A DNA stretch of 7,202 nt from Planctomycetota bacterium. GTDB lineage: Bacteria > Planctomycetota > PUPC01 > DSUN01. The DNA lies in the NCBI GenBank assembly GCA_016872875.1, contig VGYW01000426.1, positions 1 to 7,202 of the forward strand, read 5' to 3'. Both the position numbers and the translations under genes were made by a program. Below are positions 1 through 6,422 of the stretch, piece by piece. Position 1 is the stretch's first letter; every line of letters begins with the position of its first letter. Below the pieces are notes generated by a model, which saw only the letters and a program-made list of their open reading frames with translations, was not told where the DNA came from and did not search any database.

Positions 1-1
1 A

Positions 2-631
2 GGCCTCGATGTCGCCCAAGGCTCCATGGAGTCAGAAATCAAAAGTCAAAAGTCAAAAGTCAAAAGTCAAAAATTCGATCTGGTCACCCTGTTCGATGTG
101 CTCGAGCACACGAGGAGCCCGCGCGCCACCCTGTCGGCCTGCCACAGCGTTCTCCGCCCCGGCGGCCTGCTGGTGGTGACGACGCCCAACGTTGGCGGCC
201 TGGTGCCGCGAGTGACCTACGCGCTCTTCGCCCGCACGCTCGGGGCGTGGGAGCACCCGACGCCGCCGGGCCACCTGGTGCAGTTCTCGCGCCGCACATT
301 GCGCCAGGCCCTCGACGCCGAAGGCTTCGAGATCGTGCTCCAGCGCTCGGAGCACATCCCGCTCGCCTACAGCGTGGGCAAGCTGGAGAACTCGATCATG
401 GATGTCCTCGCCGGCCGGTCGGCGAAGCGCCGAATCCCAGATTCCAGATTACAGATTACAGATCAGCAAACAGAAATCAGCAATCAGAGATCCCTCATTG
501 CCCGGTTCCCCCGCTACGCAGTCCGTGCCCTGTCGTGGCTCCTCTTCGGGCTTCTCGGCCTTGCGGCGCGGGCCACCGGCTGGGGCGACTCGCTCTTCGT
601 CATTGCGCGGCGCGCGGAACGAAGGGGCTGA
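2..631 (+). CDS. SAM-dependent methyltransferase, class I (5' partial)
   Basis: The frame is open to the left edge, so this is a C-terminal part; the first in-window ATG (26) is probably internal. Before it the frame reads GLDVAQGS, which resembles the segment before strand 4 of Methyltransf_23/11 domains. It then gives FDLVTLFDVLEH (from base 74), the LRPGG turn, LLVVTTPN, and a C-terminal GDSLFVIARR strand, all typical of methyltransferases in surface-polysaccharide clusters. The SAM-binding glycine motif should lie upstream of the window. The product would methylate a small molecule, lipid or sugar; the substrate cannot be read. The hydrophobic stretch before GDSLF may be an amphipathic or membrane-contacting helix. 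Two heptamer tracts (40-73 and 434-489) are translated in frame, the first replacing the usual acidic loop before FDLVTL. The TGA stop overlaps an ATG at 631. The family is well supported; the exact substrate and true start are not. Confidence 0.85.
   Translation, partial: GLDVAQGSMESEIKSQKSKVKSQKFDLVTLFDVLEHTRSPRATLSACHSVLRPGGLLVVTTPNVGGLVPRVTYALFARTLGAWEHPTPPGHLVQFSRRTLRQALDAEGFEIVLQRSEHIPLAYSVGKLENSIMDVLAGRSAKRRIPDSRLQITDQQTEISNQRSLIARFPRYAVRALSWLLFGLLGLAARATGWGDSLFVIARRAERRG
40..73 (+). repeat. Heptamer tract, AAAAGTC x4, inside methyltransferase core
   Basis: Four perfect AAAAGTC units (41-47, 48-54, 55-61, 62-68) are followed by a decayed unit, and preceded by TCAGAAATC, which matches the unit type of the 4407 tract. 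It is translated as a Lys/Ser/Gln-rich peptide (KSQKSKV cycle) immediately before FDLVTLFDVLEH. The frame is conserved on both sides, so the host domain appears still encoded. Confidence 0.93.
434..489 (+). repeat. Degenerate heptamer tract, eight units, inside methyltransferase
   Basis: Eight consecutive 7-base units can be read: ATCCCAG, ATTCCAG, ATTACAG, ATTACAG, ATCAGCA, AACAGAA, ATCAGCA, ATCAGAG. It starts as ATTACAG type and grades into ATCAGCA type. It is translated in frame in the variable linker between the catalytic domain and the C-terminal hydrophobic helix, giving a polar peptide (PDSRLQITDQQTEISNQR). The A-rich strand is again the coding strand. Confidence 0.85.
622..627 (+). 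promoter_or_regulatory. Shine-Dalgarno-like AAGGGG deciding a TTG start
   Basis: AAGGGG lies 8 bases before TTG 636 and inside the last codons of the methyltransferase gene. It favours TTG 636 over the longer frame that opens at ATG 402, which would run through the methyltransferase gene out of frame. Confidence 0.55.
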
Positions 632-635
632 TGGC

Positions 636-2735
636 TTGAAATCCGCAATCCGCAATCCGCAATCCGCAATCCGGCTGCTCGCCCCCTTCGGCCTGCTGAT
701 CGGCATCGTGGTCGCCTCCGCGCTCCTCGTCTCGCCCTTCTTCGAGACGCCGTTCTACGACGACTGGTCGTTCGCCCCGCAGGCGCTCCTTCTGGCGAAG
801 ACGGGGCAGCTCCGCTACATGGGCTACAACGTCCCCTGCCTCCTCAGCCAGGTGCTGCTTGGCGCGGGTTGGCTGAGGCTTGTCGGGCCGACCTTCTCGA
901 ACCTGCGGCTTCTCGGCCTGGCGGTCGCCGCGATGGGCTCGTGCGCGGCGTTCGGCGTCTTCGCCGAGCTGGGCCTTGACCGACGCAGGAGCCTGCTCGG
1001 CGCCCTCGCCCTCGCCGCCAACCCGCTCTACGTCTTCTTCTCCTATTCCTGGATGACAGATGTCTTCTCGCTGGCCTTCATGCTCCTGGCGCTCTGGGGC
1101 TACCTTGTGGCGTTCCGCCGGGGGGGTGGCTGGGCCGTGGCTCTCGCCGCGGCCGCGGCGCTGATCGCGGTCCTCGACCGTCAGACGACCGCGGTGCTGC
1201 CGGTGGGCGTGCTCGCGTATCTCCTCTGGCGGCGGCGGGACGCGCCGCTGGCCCTCTGGCTCGCGGCGATTGCGCCGCTGGCGCTGGGGTTCGTGGGCCT
1301 GAAGCTGGCCGAGCTGATCCCCGACTACCACAGGGCCGGCCTGCCCGTGCCCTCGCTGCGGAAGCAGTATGCCGCGGCGCCGCGTGCCGCGAGCATCGGC
1401 CTGGGCTATCTGGCCTTTTCGCTCCTCCCGCTCGCGCTCGCCTACTGGCGCGTTCTCTCCAAATGCTCATGGCGCCGGCTTGGGGCGGGGCTGGGCGCCC
1501 TCGTGCTCCTCGCGGCCCTCGCCGCTCCGGTGCCTGACCTTGCCGCCGGCGAGTGGGCACCCTTCGACCTCGAGGCCTTCCTGCTCCGGGCCGGCTTCCC
1601 TTGCACCGAGTGCCGCAGCGGGCTGCTGCTCGGGAACGGAGCCGACATCGTGCCCCGCGGCGTGGGGCTGGCCGTGGGCGCCGCGGCGTGGGTGGCACTG
1701 GCGGCCATGCTCGTCGCGGCCTGGGAGGCCGCTCCCAGAATCCGCCTGGAGCCTCGGAGCGCCCGCTGGCGGCTTGGGGCCGCCATAGCGATTGGCGGCC
1801 TGCTCGTGCTGCTGATTGCGGGCATGCCGCTGTGGCGGGCGCTCGCGGCGAAGGCCGTGTCGCTCGCCCACGCGCGCGGAGCCGGGCGGGGCCTGGGACT
1901 CGACCACTGGCTGACAATGGCCCGCCGTGCCACGGACCTGGTGGCGGTGATTCTCGGCGTGCTCCTTGCCTTCGGGCTGAGCGAGGTGGCCTGGCAGGCC
2001 ACGGCGCGGCGGGGCCTTCGGGCGCTGTGGGGCTTCGTGGAACTGCTCGTGCTCTCGCTTCTCGCCGGCTTCATCGGCGGCGCGGTGGGGGCCGTCGCGC
2101 TTCGCGGGCTGTGGCGCTGGAGAAGAGTCGAGGACGAGGACGAGGGACGAGGACGAGGACGATCTGCCGGCGAGCGGGTGCGCCTCGCGTTGCTGCCCGC
2201 CGGGATATACCTGTTCTTCCTCGTCGTGGTGATGAGCCGGTGGGACGTCTTCCCGCGTTATCTCCTGCCCGTGGTGCTGCCGGCAGCGTTGCTGGTGCTG
2301 ATTGCAGGGCGAGAAGCGAAGCCGTCGTGGGCCGCGGCGGGGATCGCCTTCGCCGTCTTCCTGGCTTATGCCTTGGTGAGGACCGACCTCTACACCTCGC
2401 AGCTCGGGGCCACCGAACAGTTGCGGGAGCGGCTCATTGCGGAGGGCGTCCCGCCGAAGGAGATCCGCGCGGGGGTGGAGCTCGACGGCTTTCACTGGCG
2501 CTGGTACTGCCTCGACCACCCGCAGGAGGGCGGGACGACGAAGGGCCAGGTCTTCTGGCCCGGCACCCTCACCCCCGCGCTCATCGAGAACTACGTTATC
2601 ACTGACGAGAACCCCCGGCTCATTGACTTGACGGGCTACGAGGTGTTGCGGAGGGAGACGTTTCGCGCGCGTCTCTGGCCCTTCCCGCGCACCCTCCACG
2701 TGGTGCGCAGGGTTCCACTCCTTGAGGGCAAGTGA
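636..2735 (+). CDS. Multi-pass GT-C glycosyltransferase (ArnT/PMT-like)
   Basis: About 699 residues if started at TTG 636, which has an AAGGGG ribosome site 8 bases upstream; the same frame is open back to ATG 402, but that part overlaps the methyltransferase. After a repeat-coded MKSAIRNPQSAIR leader comes a first membrane helix (about 14-36), then YDDW (D42, D43), the acidic first outer loop typical of GT-C enzymes. MTD (140-142) follows a long hydrophobic stretch, as in ArnT/PMT-like proteins. Some fourteen or more hydrophobic segments follow, then a C-terminal polar region from about residue 585, probably extracytoplasmic. A GAGGAC hexamer insert lies at residues 499-509. Expected role (inferred): transfer of a sugar from a polyprenyl-phosphate donor on the outer membrane face. 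It sits 4 bases after the methyltransferase stop and 3 bases before the next GT-C gene. The exact acceptor and sugar are unknown; a non-enzymatic membrane protein is less likely. Confidence 0.75.
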   Translation: MKSAIRNPQSAIRLLAPFGLLIGIVVASALLVSPFFETPFYDDWSFAPQALLLAKTGQLRYMGYNVPCLLSQVLLGAGWLRLVGPTFSNLRLLGLAVAAMGSCAAFGVFAELGLDRRRSLLGALALAANPLYVFFSYSWMTDVFSLAFMLLALWGYLVAFRRGGGWAVALAAAAALIAVLDRQTTAVLPVGVLAYLLWRRRDAPLALWLAAIAPLALGFVGLKLAELIPDYHRAGLPVPSLRKQYAAAPRAASIGLGYLAFSLLPLALAYWRVLSKCSWRRLGAGLGALVLLAALAAPVPDLAAGEWAPFDLEAFLLRAGFPCTECRSGLLLGNGADIVPRGVGLAVGAAAWVALAAMLVAAWEAAPRIRLEPRSARWRLGAAIAIGGLLVLLIAGMPLWRALAAKAVSLAHARGAGRGLGLDHWLTMARRATDLVAVILGVLLAFGLSEVAWQATARRGLRALWGFVELLVLSLLAGFIGGAVGAVALRGLWRWRRVEDEDEGRGRGRSAGERVRLALLPAGIYLFFLVVVMSRWDVFPRYLLPVVLPAALLVLIAGREAKPSWAAAGIAFAVFLAYALVRTDLYTSQLGATEQLRERLIAEGVPPKEIRAGVELDGFHWRWYCLDHPQEGGTTKGQVFWPGTLTPALIENYVITDENPRLIDLTGYEVLRRETFRARLWPFPRTLHVVRRVPLLEGK
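640..674 (+). repeat. Heptamer tract, AATCCGC x4 + AATCCGG, at gene start
   Basis: Perfect AATCCGC units at 640-646, 647-653, 654-660 and 661-667, then AATCCGG. The left edge is TGAAATCCGCA (637-647), and the start codon TTG 636 overlaps this edge. It is translated as the cycle S-A-I-R-N-P-Q. The region directly after it is the first membrane helix, so the tract forms the extreme N-terminus of the protein. Confidence 0.95.
2130..2160 (+). repeat. GAGGAC hexamer tract with one extra G
   Basis: The order is GAGGAC x2, GAGGGAC, GAGGAC x2. It lies in a loop between two hydrophobic segments of the first GT-C protein. The single extra G changes the translated frame of the repeat midway: the first half reads Glu-Asp repeats and the second half reads Gly-Arg repeats (residues 499-509). 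It is unrelated in sequence and unit length to the heptamer tracts. Confidence 0.9.
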
Positions 2736-2738
2736 CAG

Positions 2739-4340
2739 ATGAAATCCGCATTCCGCAGTCAGCGATGGCTGGTGGCGCTCGCGATTGCCGCGCTCACCGC
2801 GCTCGCGTGGGCCAACCGCTTCGTGCAGGACGACGCCTTCATCTCCTTCCGCTACGCCGACCACCTGGTGGAGGGGCGCGGCCTGGTGTGGAACGACGGC
2901 GAGCGGGTGGAGGGCTACACGAACTTCCTCTGGGTGCTCGCCATCGCGGGCCTGAGGGCGCTCGGCGTGGAGGCGGTGGCCGCCTCCTACGCGCTCGGGC
3001 TTGGCTGCTTCGCGCTGAGCCTGTTCCTCACTTACCGGCTCGGGCGGGTTCTGGTGGGGACGGACGCCGCGGGCCTCCTTGCGATGGCCCTGGCCGGCAC
3101 GAACTACTCGTTCAGCGCCTACGCCACGGGGGGCCTGGAGACGCAGCTTCAGGCCTGCCTGCTGACGGCTTCGGCGCTCCTGGCCCTCGGGGGCATTCAG
3201 CGGGGGGCGTGGCCGCCGCGGCAGCTTGCGGGGCTGTCCGTCCTGATGGCCGCGGCGGTCCTCACCCGCCCCGATTCGGCCCTGCCGGTGGGCGTGCTCG
3301 GATTGGCCTGCCTCGCGGCCATCGTGCGGCGGGGCGGGCTGAGGCAGCTCGCTCCCCTCGCGCTCCCATTCGCCGCCATCGTCGGCGCGTGGCTCGCCTG
3401 GAAGTGGCATTACTACGGCGACTTGCTTCCCAACACCTTCCACGCCAAGCTGGGCACGCCGGTGTCGTGGGAGGAGGGCGGCTACTACCTCCAGGCGTTC
3501 CTCGTGTCGTACTTCCTCGCGCCGTTCCCGCTCCTGGGCCTTTGCTCGCTGAGGAAGCTCCGCGAATCGTCGCCCCTCACGGTTGCGGCGCTCCTGGTCG
3601 CACTGTGGGTCGCCTATGTGTTCGCGGTCGGCGGGTGCTTCATGGAGTTCCGGTTCTTCCTGCCCATCCTGCCCCTGGCGTTCGTGCTCGTGGCGTGGCT
3701 GATCCTGGCGGTGGCGTCGGAGCGGGCCATGCAGGGGGCGCTCGTGCTCCTCGTCCTGGCGGGCTCACTCCACCACGCCTGGGGCTTCGGGCGCAGCGTG
3801 CGGACCAAGCACATCTCGACGACGCGCGAACTGCACAACGCGGTCTTCGCCCCCCATTACAACTGGGCGGGGATAGGCAAGGCGCTGAGCGCCGCGCTCG
3901 GGCCGTCCCGCGACGTGAAGATCGCGGTCACTGCGGCGGGCGCCATCCCCTACTACTCGCGCCTTGAGACCCTGGACATGCTGGGGCTGAACGACGCCTG
4001 GGTGGCCCGGCACGGCATCGTGGAGGCGGGGAACCGGATCGGCCACAGGCGTCTGGCGCCCATCGCGCACGTGCTCGAGCGGGGCGTGAACCTCATCGTG
4101 GGCCACCCGACGATGAAGCCGCGCTCGGCCTCGTCCCCGCCGCACTACGCACTCCGCGACTTCAAGGAGAAGTGGTGGTTCCGCCTCGGGGGGCCAGACG
4201 AGCTCCTGGCTGGCGCCTCCGTGCTGGAGATTCCCGTGGACGACTCCTGGGCGGTCGTGGCGCTCTACGTCAAGCAGCACCCCGCCATCGAGGCGGCCGC
4301 CGCGCGCCACAGTTGGGTCCGCCGCCCCCTTGCACCCTGA
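2739..4340 (+). CDS. GT-C glycosyltransferase resembling AftB-type arabinofuranosyltransferase
   Basis: 533 residues. ATG 2739 follows the previous stop by 3 bases, with GAGGG 10 bases upstream. Landmarks in order: hydrophobic helix (about 10-26), QDDAFISFRY (D31, D32, the GT-C acidic pair), GERVEGYTNFLW (54-65), ATGGLET (129-135), LTRPD (175-179), YYGDLLPNTFHAK (225-237), GGCFMEFRFFLP (298-309) and LDMLGLND (412-419) in the C-terminal outer domain. These blocks and their order match, as I remember them, mycobacterial AftB (Rv3805c), which adds terminal beta-1,2 arabinofuranose from decaprenyl-phosphoryl-arabinose. About ten membrane segments are followed by a soluble C-terminal part. The adjacent prenyl-phosphate phosphoribosyltransferase-like gene supports a lipid-linked pentose donor. 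The sugar and acceptor here are inferred, and a different furanose or hexose donor remains possible. Confidence 0.8.
   Translation: MKSAFRSQRWLVALAIAALTALAWANRFVQDDAFISFRYADHLVEGRGLVWNDGERVEGYTNFLWVLAIAGLRALGVEAVAASYALGLGCFALSLFLTYRLGRVLVGTDAAGLLAMALAGTNYSFSAYATGGLETQLQACLLTASALLALGGIQRGAWPPRQLAGLSVLMAAAVLTRPDSALPVGVLGLACLAAIVRRGGLRQLAPLALPFAAIVGAWLAWKWHYYGDLLPNTFHAKLGTPVSWEEGGYYLQAFLVSYFLAPFPLLGLCSLRKLRESSPLTVAALLVALWVAYVFAVGGCFMEFRFFLPILPLAFVLVAWLILAVASERAMQGALVLLVLAGSLHHAWGFGRSVRTKHISTTRELHNAVFAPHYNWAGIGKALSAALGPSRDVKIAVTAAGAIPYYSRLETLDMLGLNDAWVARHGIVEAGNRIGHRRLAPIAHVLERGVNLIVGHPTMKPRSASSPPHYALRDFKEKWWFRLGGPDELLAGASVLEIPVDDSWAVVALYVKQHPAIEAAAARHSWVRRPLAP
2743..2763 (+). repeat. Short decayed heptamer tract at GT-C start
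   Basis: Three units with drift: AATCCGC, ATTCCGC, AGTCAGC. The left edge TGAAATCCGCA (2740-2750) is identical to those at 637 and 6420 and here contains the TG of the ATG start codon. It codes the N-terminal MKSAFRSQ. It looks like a worn copy of the longer tract at 640. Confidence 0.7.
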
Positions 4341-4341
4341 G

Positions 4342-4375
4342 TTGAAACCCTCTCCTTGCCATAGTATCCTATAAT
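4342..4375 (+). promoter_or_regulatory. Possible sigma70-type promoter overlapping the annotated ATG
   Basis: The 33-base gap after the second GT-C gene is the only AT-richer spacer in the operon. It holds TTGAAA (4342-4347), TATCCT (4365-4370) with a 17-base spacer, and a perfect TATAAT (4370-4375) whose last two bases are part of ATG 4374, with a 22-base spacer. Either -10 would put the transcript start at or after the ATG, favouring a downstream start. Based on motif matches only. Confidence 0.3.
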
Positions 4376-5339
4376 GAAGAGCGAGGAGTCTCCCCGATTG
4401 TCTTCTGAAATCAGAAATCAGAAATCAGAAATCAGAAATCGCATTGGGGCACTGCTCGCGGCGATGCGGCCGGAGCAGTGGACGAAGAACCTGCTGGTTC
4501 TGGCGGCGCTGGTGTTCGCCAAGAGGTTCTATGGCCCGGAGGCCGTGGAGTCGGTCCTCCTGAGCCTTGCGGCCTTCGGGCTCTTCTGCATGGCGTCGGG
4601 CGCGGCCTATCTCCTGAACGACGTTTGCGACGCGTCGAGCGACCGCGCGCACCCGCTCAAGCGGCTGCGTCCCGTGGCCAGCGGCGCCCTGCCCGTGAGG
4701 AGCGCGTTGCTGGCGGCCGGGCTTCTCGCCGCGGCCGCGGTGGGCGGAGCTTGGCTACTGGCCTGGCGGCTCGCCGCCGCGCTCGGGGCCTACCTCGCCC
4801 TCCAGGTGGCCTACACCCTGGCGCTGAAGCACGCGGTGATCCTGGACGTTTTGTGCATCGCGGCGAGCTTCGTCCTGCGGGCCTGGGCGGGGGCGCTGGT
4901 GCTGGGCGTGGAGTTCTCGCACTGGCTGTTCATCTGCGCGGCGCTCCTGGCCCTATTCCTGGCCCTGGCCAAGCGGCGCCACGAGCTGGTCGAGGTCGGC
5001 GATGCCCTCAACCACAGGCCCATCCTGGCCGAATACAGCCCACAGTTGCTTGACCAGATGATCGCAGTCGTCACTGCCTCCACCCTCATGGGCTACGCGC
5101 TCTACACGATTGACGCCGAGACCGTCAAGAAGTTCCAAACGGACAACCTGAAGTACACCATCCCCTTCGTCCTCTACGGGATTTTCCGATACCTGTACCT
5201 CGTCTACTCCAAGAGCGGCGGGGGCAACCCGTCGCGCCACCTCCTCACCGACAGGCCGCTCCTCATCAACGTCTTCCTCTACGCCCTGGTCAGCGGCTGG
5301 ATCATCTGGCAATGGGGCACGCGAGGGCCGCAGCCATGA
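4374..5339 (+). CDS. UbiA-family polyprenyl-phosphate phosphoribosyltransferase (DPPR synthase-like)
   Basis: 321 residues from ATG 4374. RPEQWTKN (32-39) opens the conserved core. NDVCDASSD (82-90) is the metal/diphosphate-binding NDxxDxxxD motif, followed by HPLKRLRP. The second aspartate region is LKH...LDV with D158, then FVLRAWAG. KRRHEL and a C-terminal LLTDRPLL segment also fit the bacterial branch annotated as decaprenyl-phosphate phosphoribosyltransferase (Rv3806c type). This enzyme transfers phosphoribose from PRPP to a polyprenyl phosphate at the membrane; about eight or nine helices are expected. It is not the quinone-type UbiA by motif. ATG 4374 has no ribosome site and overlaps a TATAAT box. 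TTG 4398 is in frame with GAGGAG 9 bases upstream and is a serious alternative start, and M31 (4464) begins the conserved core. Residues 11-23 are repeat-coded. The stop overlaps the next gene (ATGA). Confidence 0.88.
   Translation: MKSEESPRLSSEIRNQKSEIRNRIGALLAAMRPEQWTKNLLVLAALVFAKRFYGPEAVESVLLSLAAFGLFCMASGAAYLLNDVCDASSDRAHPLKRLRPVASGALPVRSALLAAGLLAAAAVGGAWLLAWRLAAALGAYLALQVAYTLALKHAVILDVLCIAASFVLRAWAGALVLGVEFSHWLFICAALLALFLALAKRRHELVEVGDALNHRPILAEYSPQLLDQMIAVVTASTLMGYALYTIDAETVKKFQTDNLKYTIPFVLYGIFRYLYLVYSKSGGGNPSRHLLTDRPLLINVFLYALVSGWIIWQWGTRGPQP
4383..4388 (+). promoter_or_regulatory. GAGGAG ribosome site supporting alternative TTG 4398 start
   Basis: GAGGAG lies 9 bases before in-frame TTG 4398, while ATG 4374 is preceded by a pyrimidine-rich, site-free stretch. 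If this site is used, the protein begins MSSEIRN, directly at the heptamer tract, as in the genes starting at 636 and 6431. Confidence 0.45.
4407..4441 (+). repeat. Heptamer tract, GAAATCA x4 + GAAATCG, near ubiA-family gene start
   Basis: Four perfect GAAATCA units (4407-4413, 4414-4420, 4421-4427, 4428-4434) and a fifth ending in G. With 640-674 it shares exactly five units and 35 bases. It is translated as the N-Q-K-S-E-I-R cycle ahead of the conserved RPEQW core. The left edge is CTGAAATCAG, a one-base variant of the TGAAATCCG edge of other tracts. Confidence 0.95.
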
Positions 5340-6418
5340 GCAAGGTCGCCATCCTCAAGACCACGCCCGAAAGCGTCCTCGACGACTATGGCCGGCTCAT
5401 GCGCCTCGCCGACGTTGCCGTCCACCTGCCCAAGGGCCACGAGACGGCGCTGAAGATCAACATCTCGTGGCACCACTGGTATCCCGCCTGCTCGACGACC
5501 CCCTGGCAGCTCGAGGGGGTGATTCGCGCCCTCGTCGCGGCCGGCTACCCCGCCGAAAGCCTTTTCGGCGCACAGAACCGCACCGTGGTCGTCAGCGCGC
5601 GCAAGGGCGAGGTGGCCAACAAGCACAAGCCGGTCCTCGAACGCTACAGCGTCCGAAACGTCCACCTCTACGAGAAGGGCGAGGAGTGGGTGCGCTACGA
5701 GCCCAAGGCCAGGCTCCGCGTGCTCCACGACATCTTCCCCGACGGCGTGCGGATTCCCAAGCGCTTCATCGGCTGCAACATCGTCCACCTCCCGACCATG
5801 AAGACCCACGTTTTCACCACGATGACGGGTGCGATGAAGAACGCCTTCGGCGGCCTCCTGAGCGAGCGGCGGCACTGGACCCACAGCCACATCCACGAGA
5901 CGCTCGTGGACCTGCTCACCATCCAGAAGGAGATCCATTCGGGCATCTTCGCCGTGATGGACGGCACGTTCGCGGGCGACGGCCCAGGCCCGCGGTGCAT
6001 GGTGCCGCACACGCCCGGCTACATCCTGGCTAGCGGCGACCAGGTGGCCATTGACGCCGTCGCCGCGAAGATGATGGGCTTCGAGCCGCTGAAGCTCGAC
6101 TTCATCCGCCTCGCCCACGAGGACGGCTTGGGCTGCGGCGACACCCGCGAGATCGAGCTCGCGGGCGACGACATCTCAGCCGTCAACCTCGCCTTCCACG
6201 CCAACCAGAACACCCTGGCCAGCCGCGGCCAGAAGCTCATCTACTGGGGACCCCTCAAGTTCCTCGAAAGGCTCCTCCTCCGCACCTTCCTGGTCCCCTG
6301 GTCCTACGCCGCCTCGATCCTCTATCACGACTTCTACTGGTATCCCTTCGTCGGCCGCCGCCGCGTGCGCGAGGCCCTTAAGACCGATTGGGGCCGCCTC
6401 TTCGCAACCTACCCCTGA
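5336..6418 (+). CDS. DUF362 domain protein
   Basis: 360 residues from ATG 5336, chosen because it overlaps the upstream stop as ATGA and has GAGGG 8 bases upstream; an in-frame ATG at 5312 would overlap more and has no such site. Features matching PF04015 (DUF362): N-terminal SKVAILKTT, ALKINISWH strand, CSTTPWQLEGVIRAL helix, KTH (156-158) followed by TTMTGAMKNAFGG, and YILASGDQVAIDAVAAKMMGF near the C-terminal half. The ferredoxin-type cysteine clusters that some DUF362 proteins carry are absent. The last 60 residues contain a hydrophobic/aromatic stretch that might contact the membrane. No reaction can be assigned from sequence. Translational coupling to the UbiA-family gene argues for a role in the same lipid-linked sugar pathway. 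It is the only gene whose start lies in the window and carries no heptamer tract. Confidence 0.85.
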   Translation: MSKVAILKTTPESVLDDYGRLMRLADVAVHLPKGHETALKINISWHHWYPACSTTPWQLEGVIRALVAAGYPAESLFGAQNRTVVVSARKGEVANKHKPVLERYSVRNVHLYEKGEEWVRYEPKARLRVLHDIFPDGVRIPKRFIGCNIVHLPTMKTHVFTTMTGAMKNAFGGLLSERRHWTHSHIHETLVDLLTIQKEIHSGIFAVMDGTFAGDGPGPRCMVPHTPGYILASGDQVAIDAVAAKMMGFEPLKLDFIRLAHEDGLGCGDTREIELAGDDISAVNLAFHANQNTLASRGQKLIYWGPLKFLERLLLRTFLVPWSYAASILYHDFYWYPFVGRRRVREALKTDWGRLFATYP

Positions 6419-6422
6419 CTGA

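Noticed and set aside
402..635. N-terminal extension of the first GT-C frame starting at ATG 402
   Set aside because: It runs out of frame through the methyltransferase gene and is low-complexity Arg/Ser/Pro-rich sequence unlike a membrane-protein N-terminus. The TTG 636 start has a good ribosome site.
1120..1126. G7 homopolymer in the first GT-C gene as a slippage site
   Set aside because: Runs of six G occur in several other places here (near 3128, 3205, 4187), so this is close to what the GC content predicts.
1467..3443. Long antisense open frame of about 658 codons
   Set aside because: It lies opposite two well-supported GT-C genes, crosses their junction, and has the Arg/Pro/Glu-rich, motif-free composition expected of an antisense shadow in GC-rich DNA.
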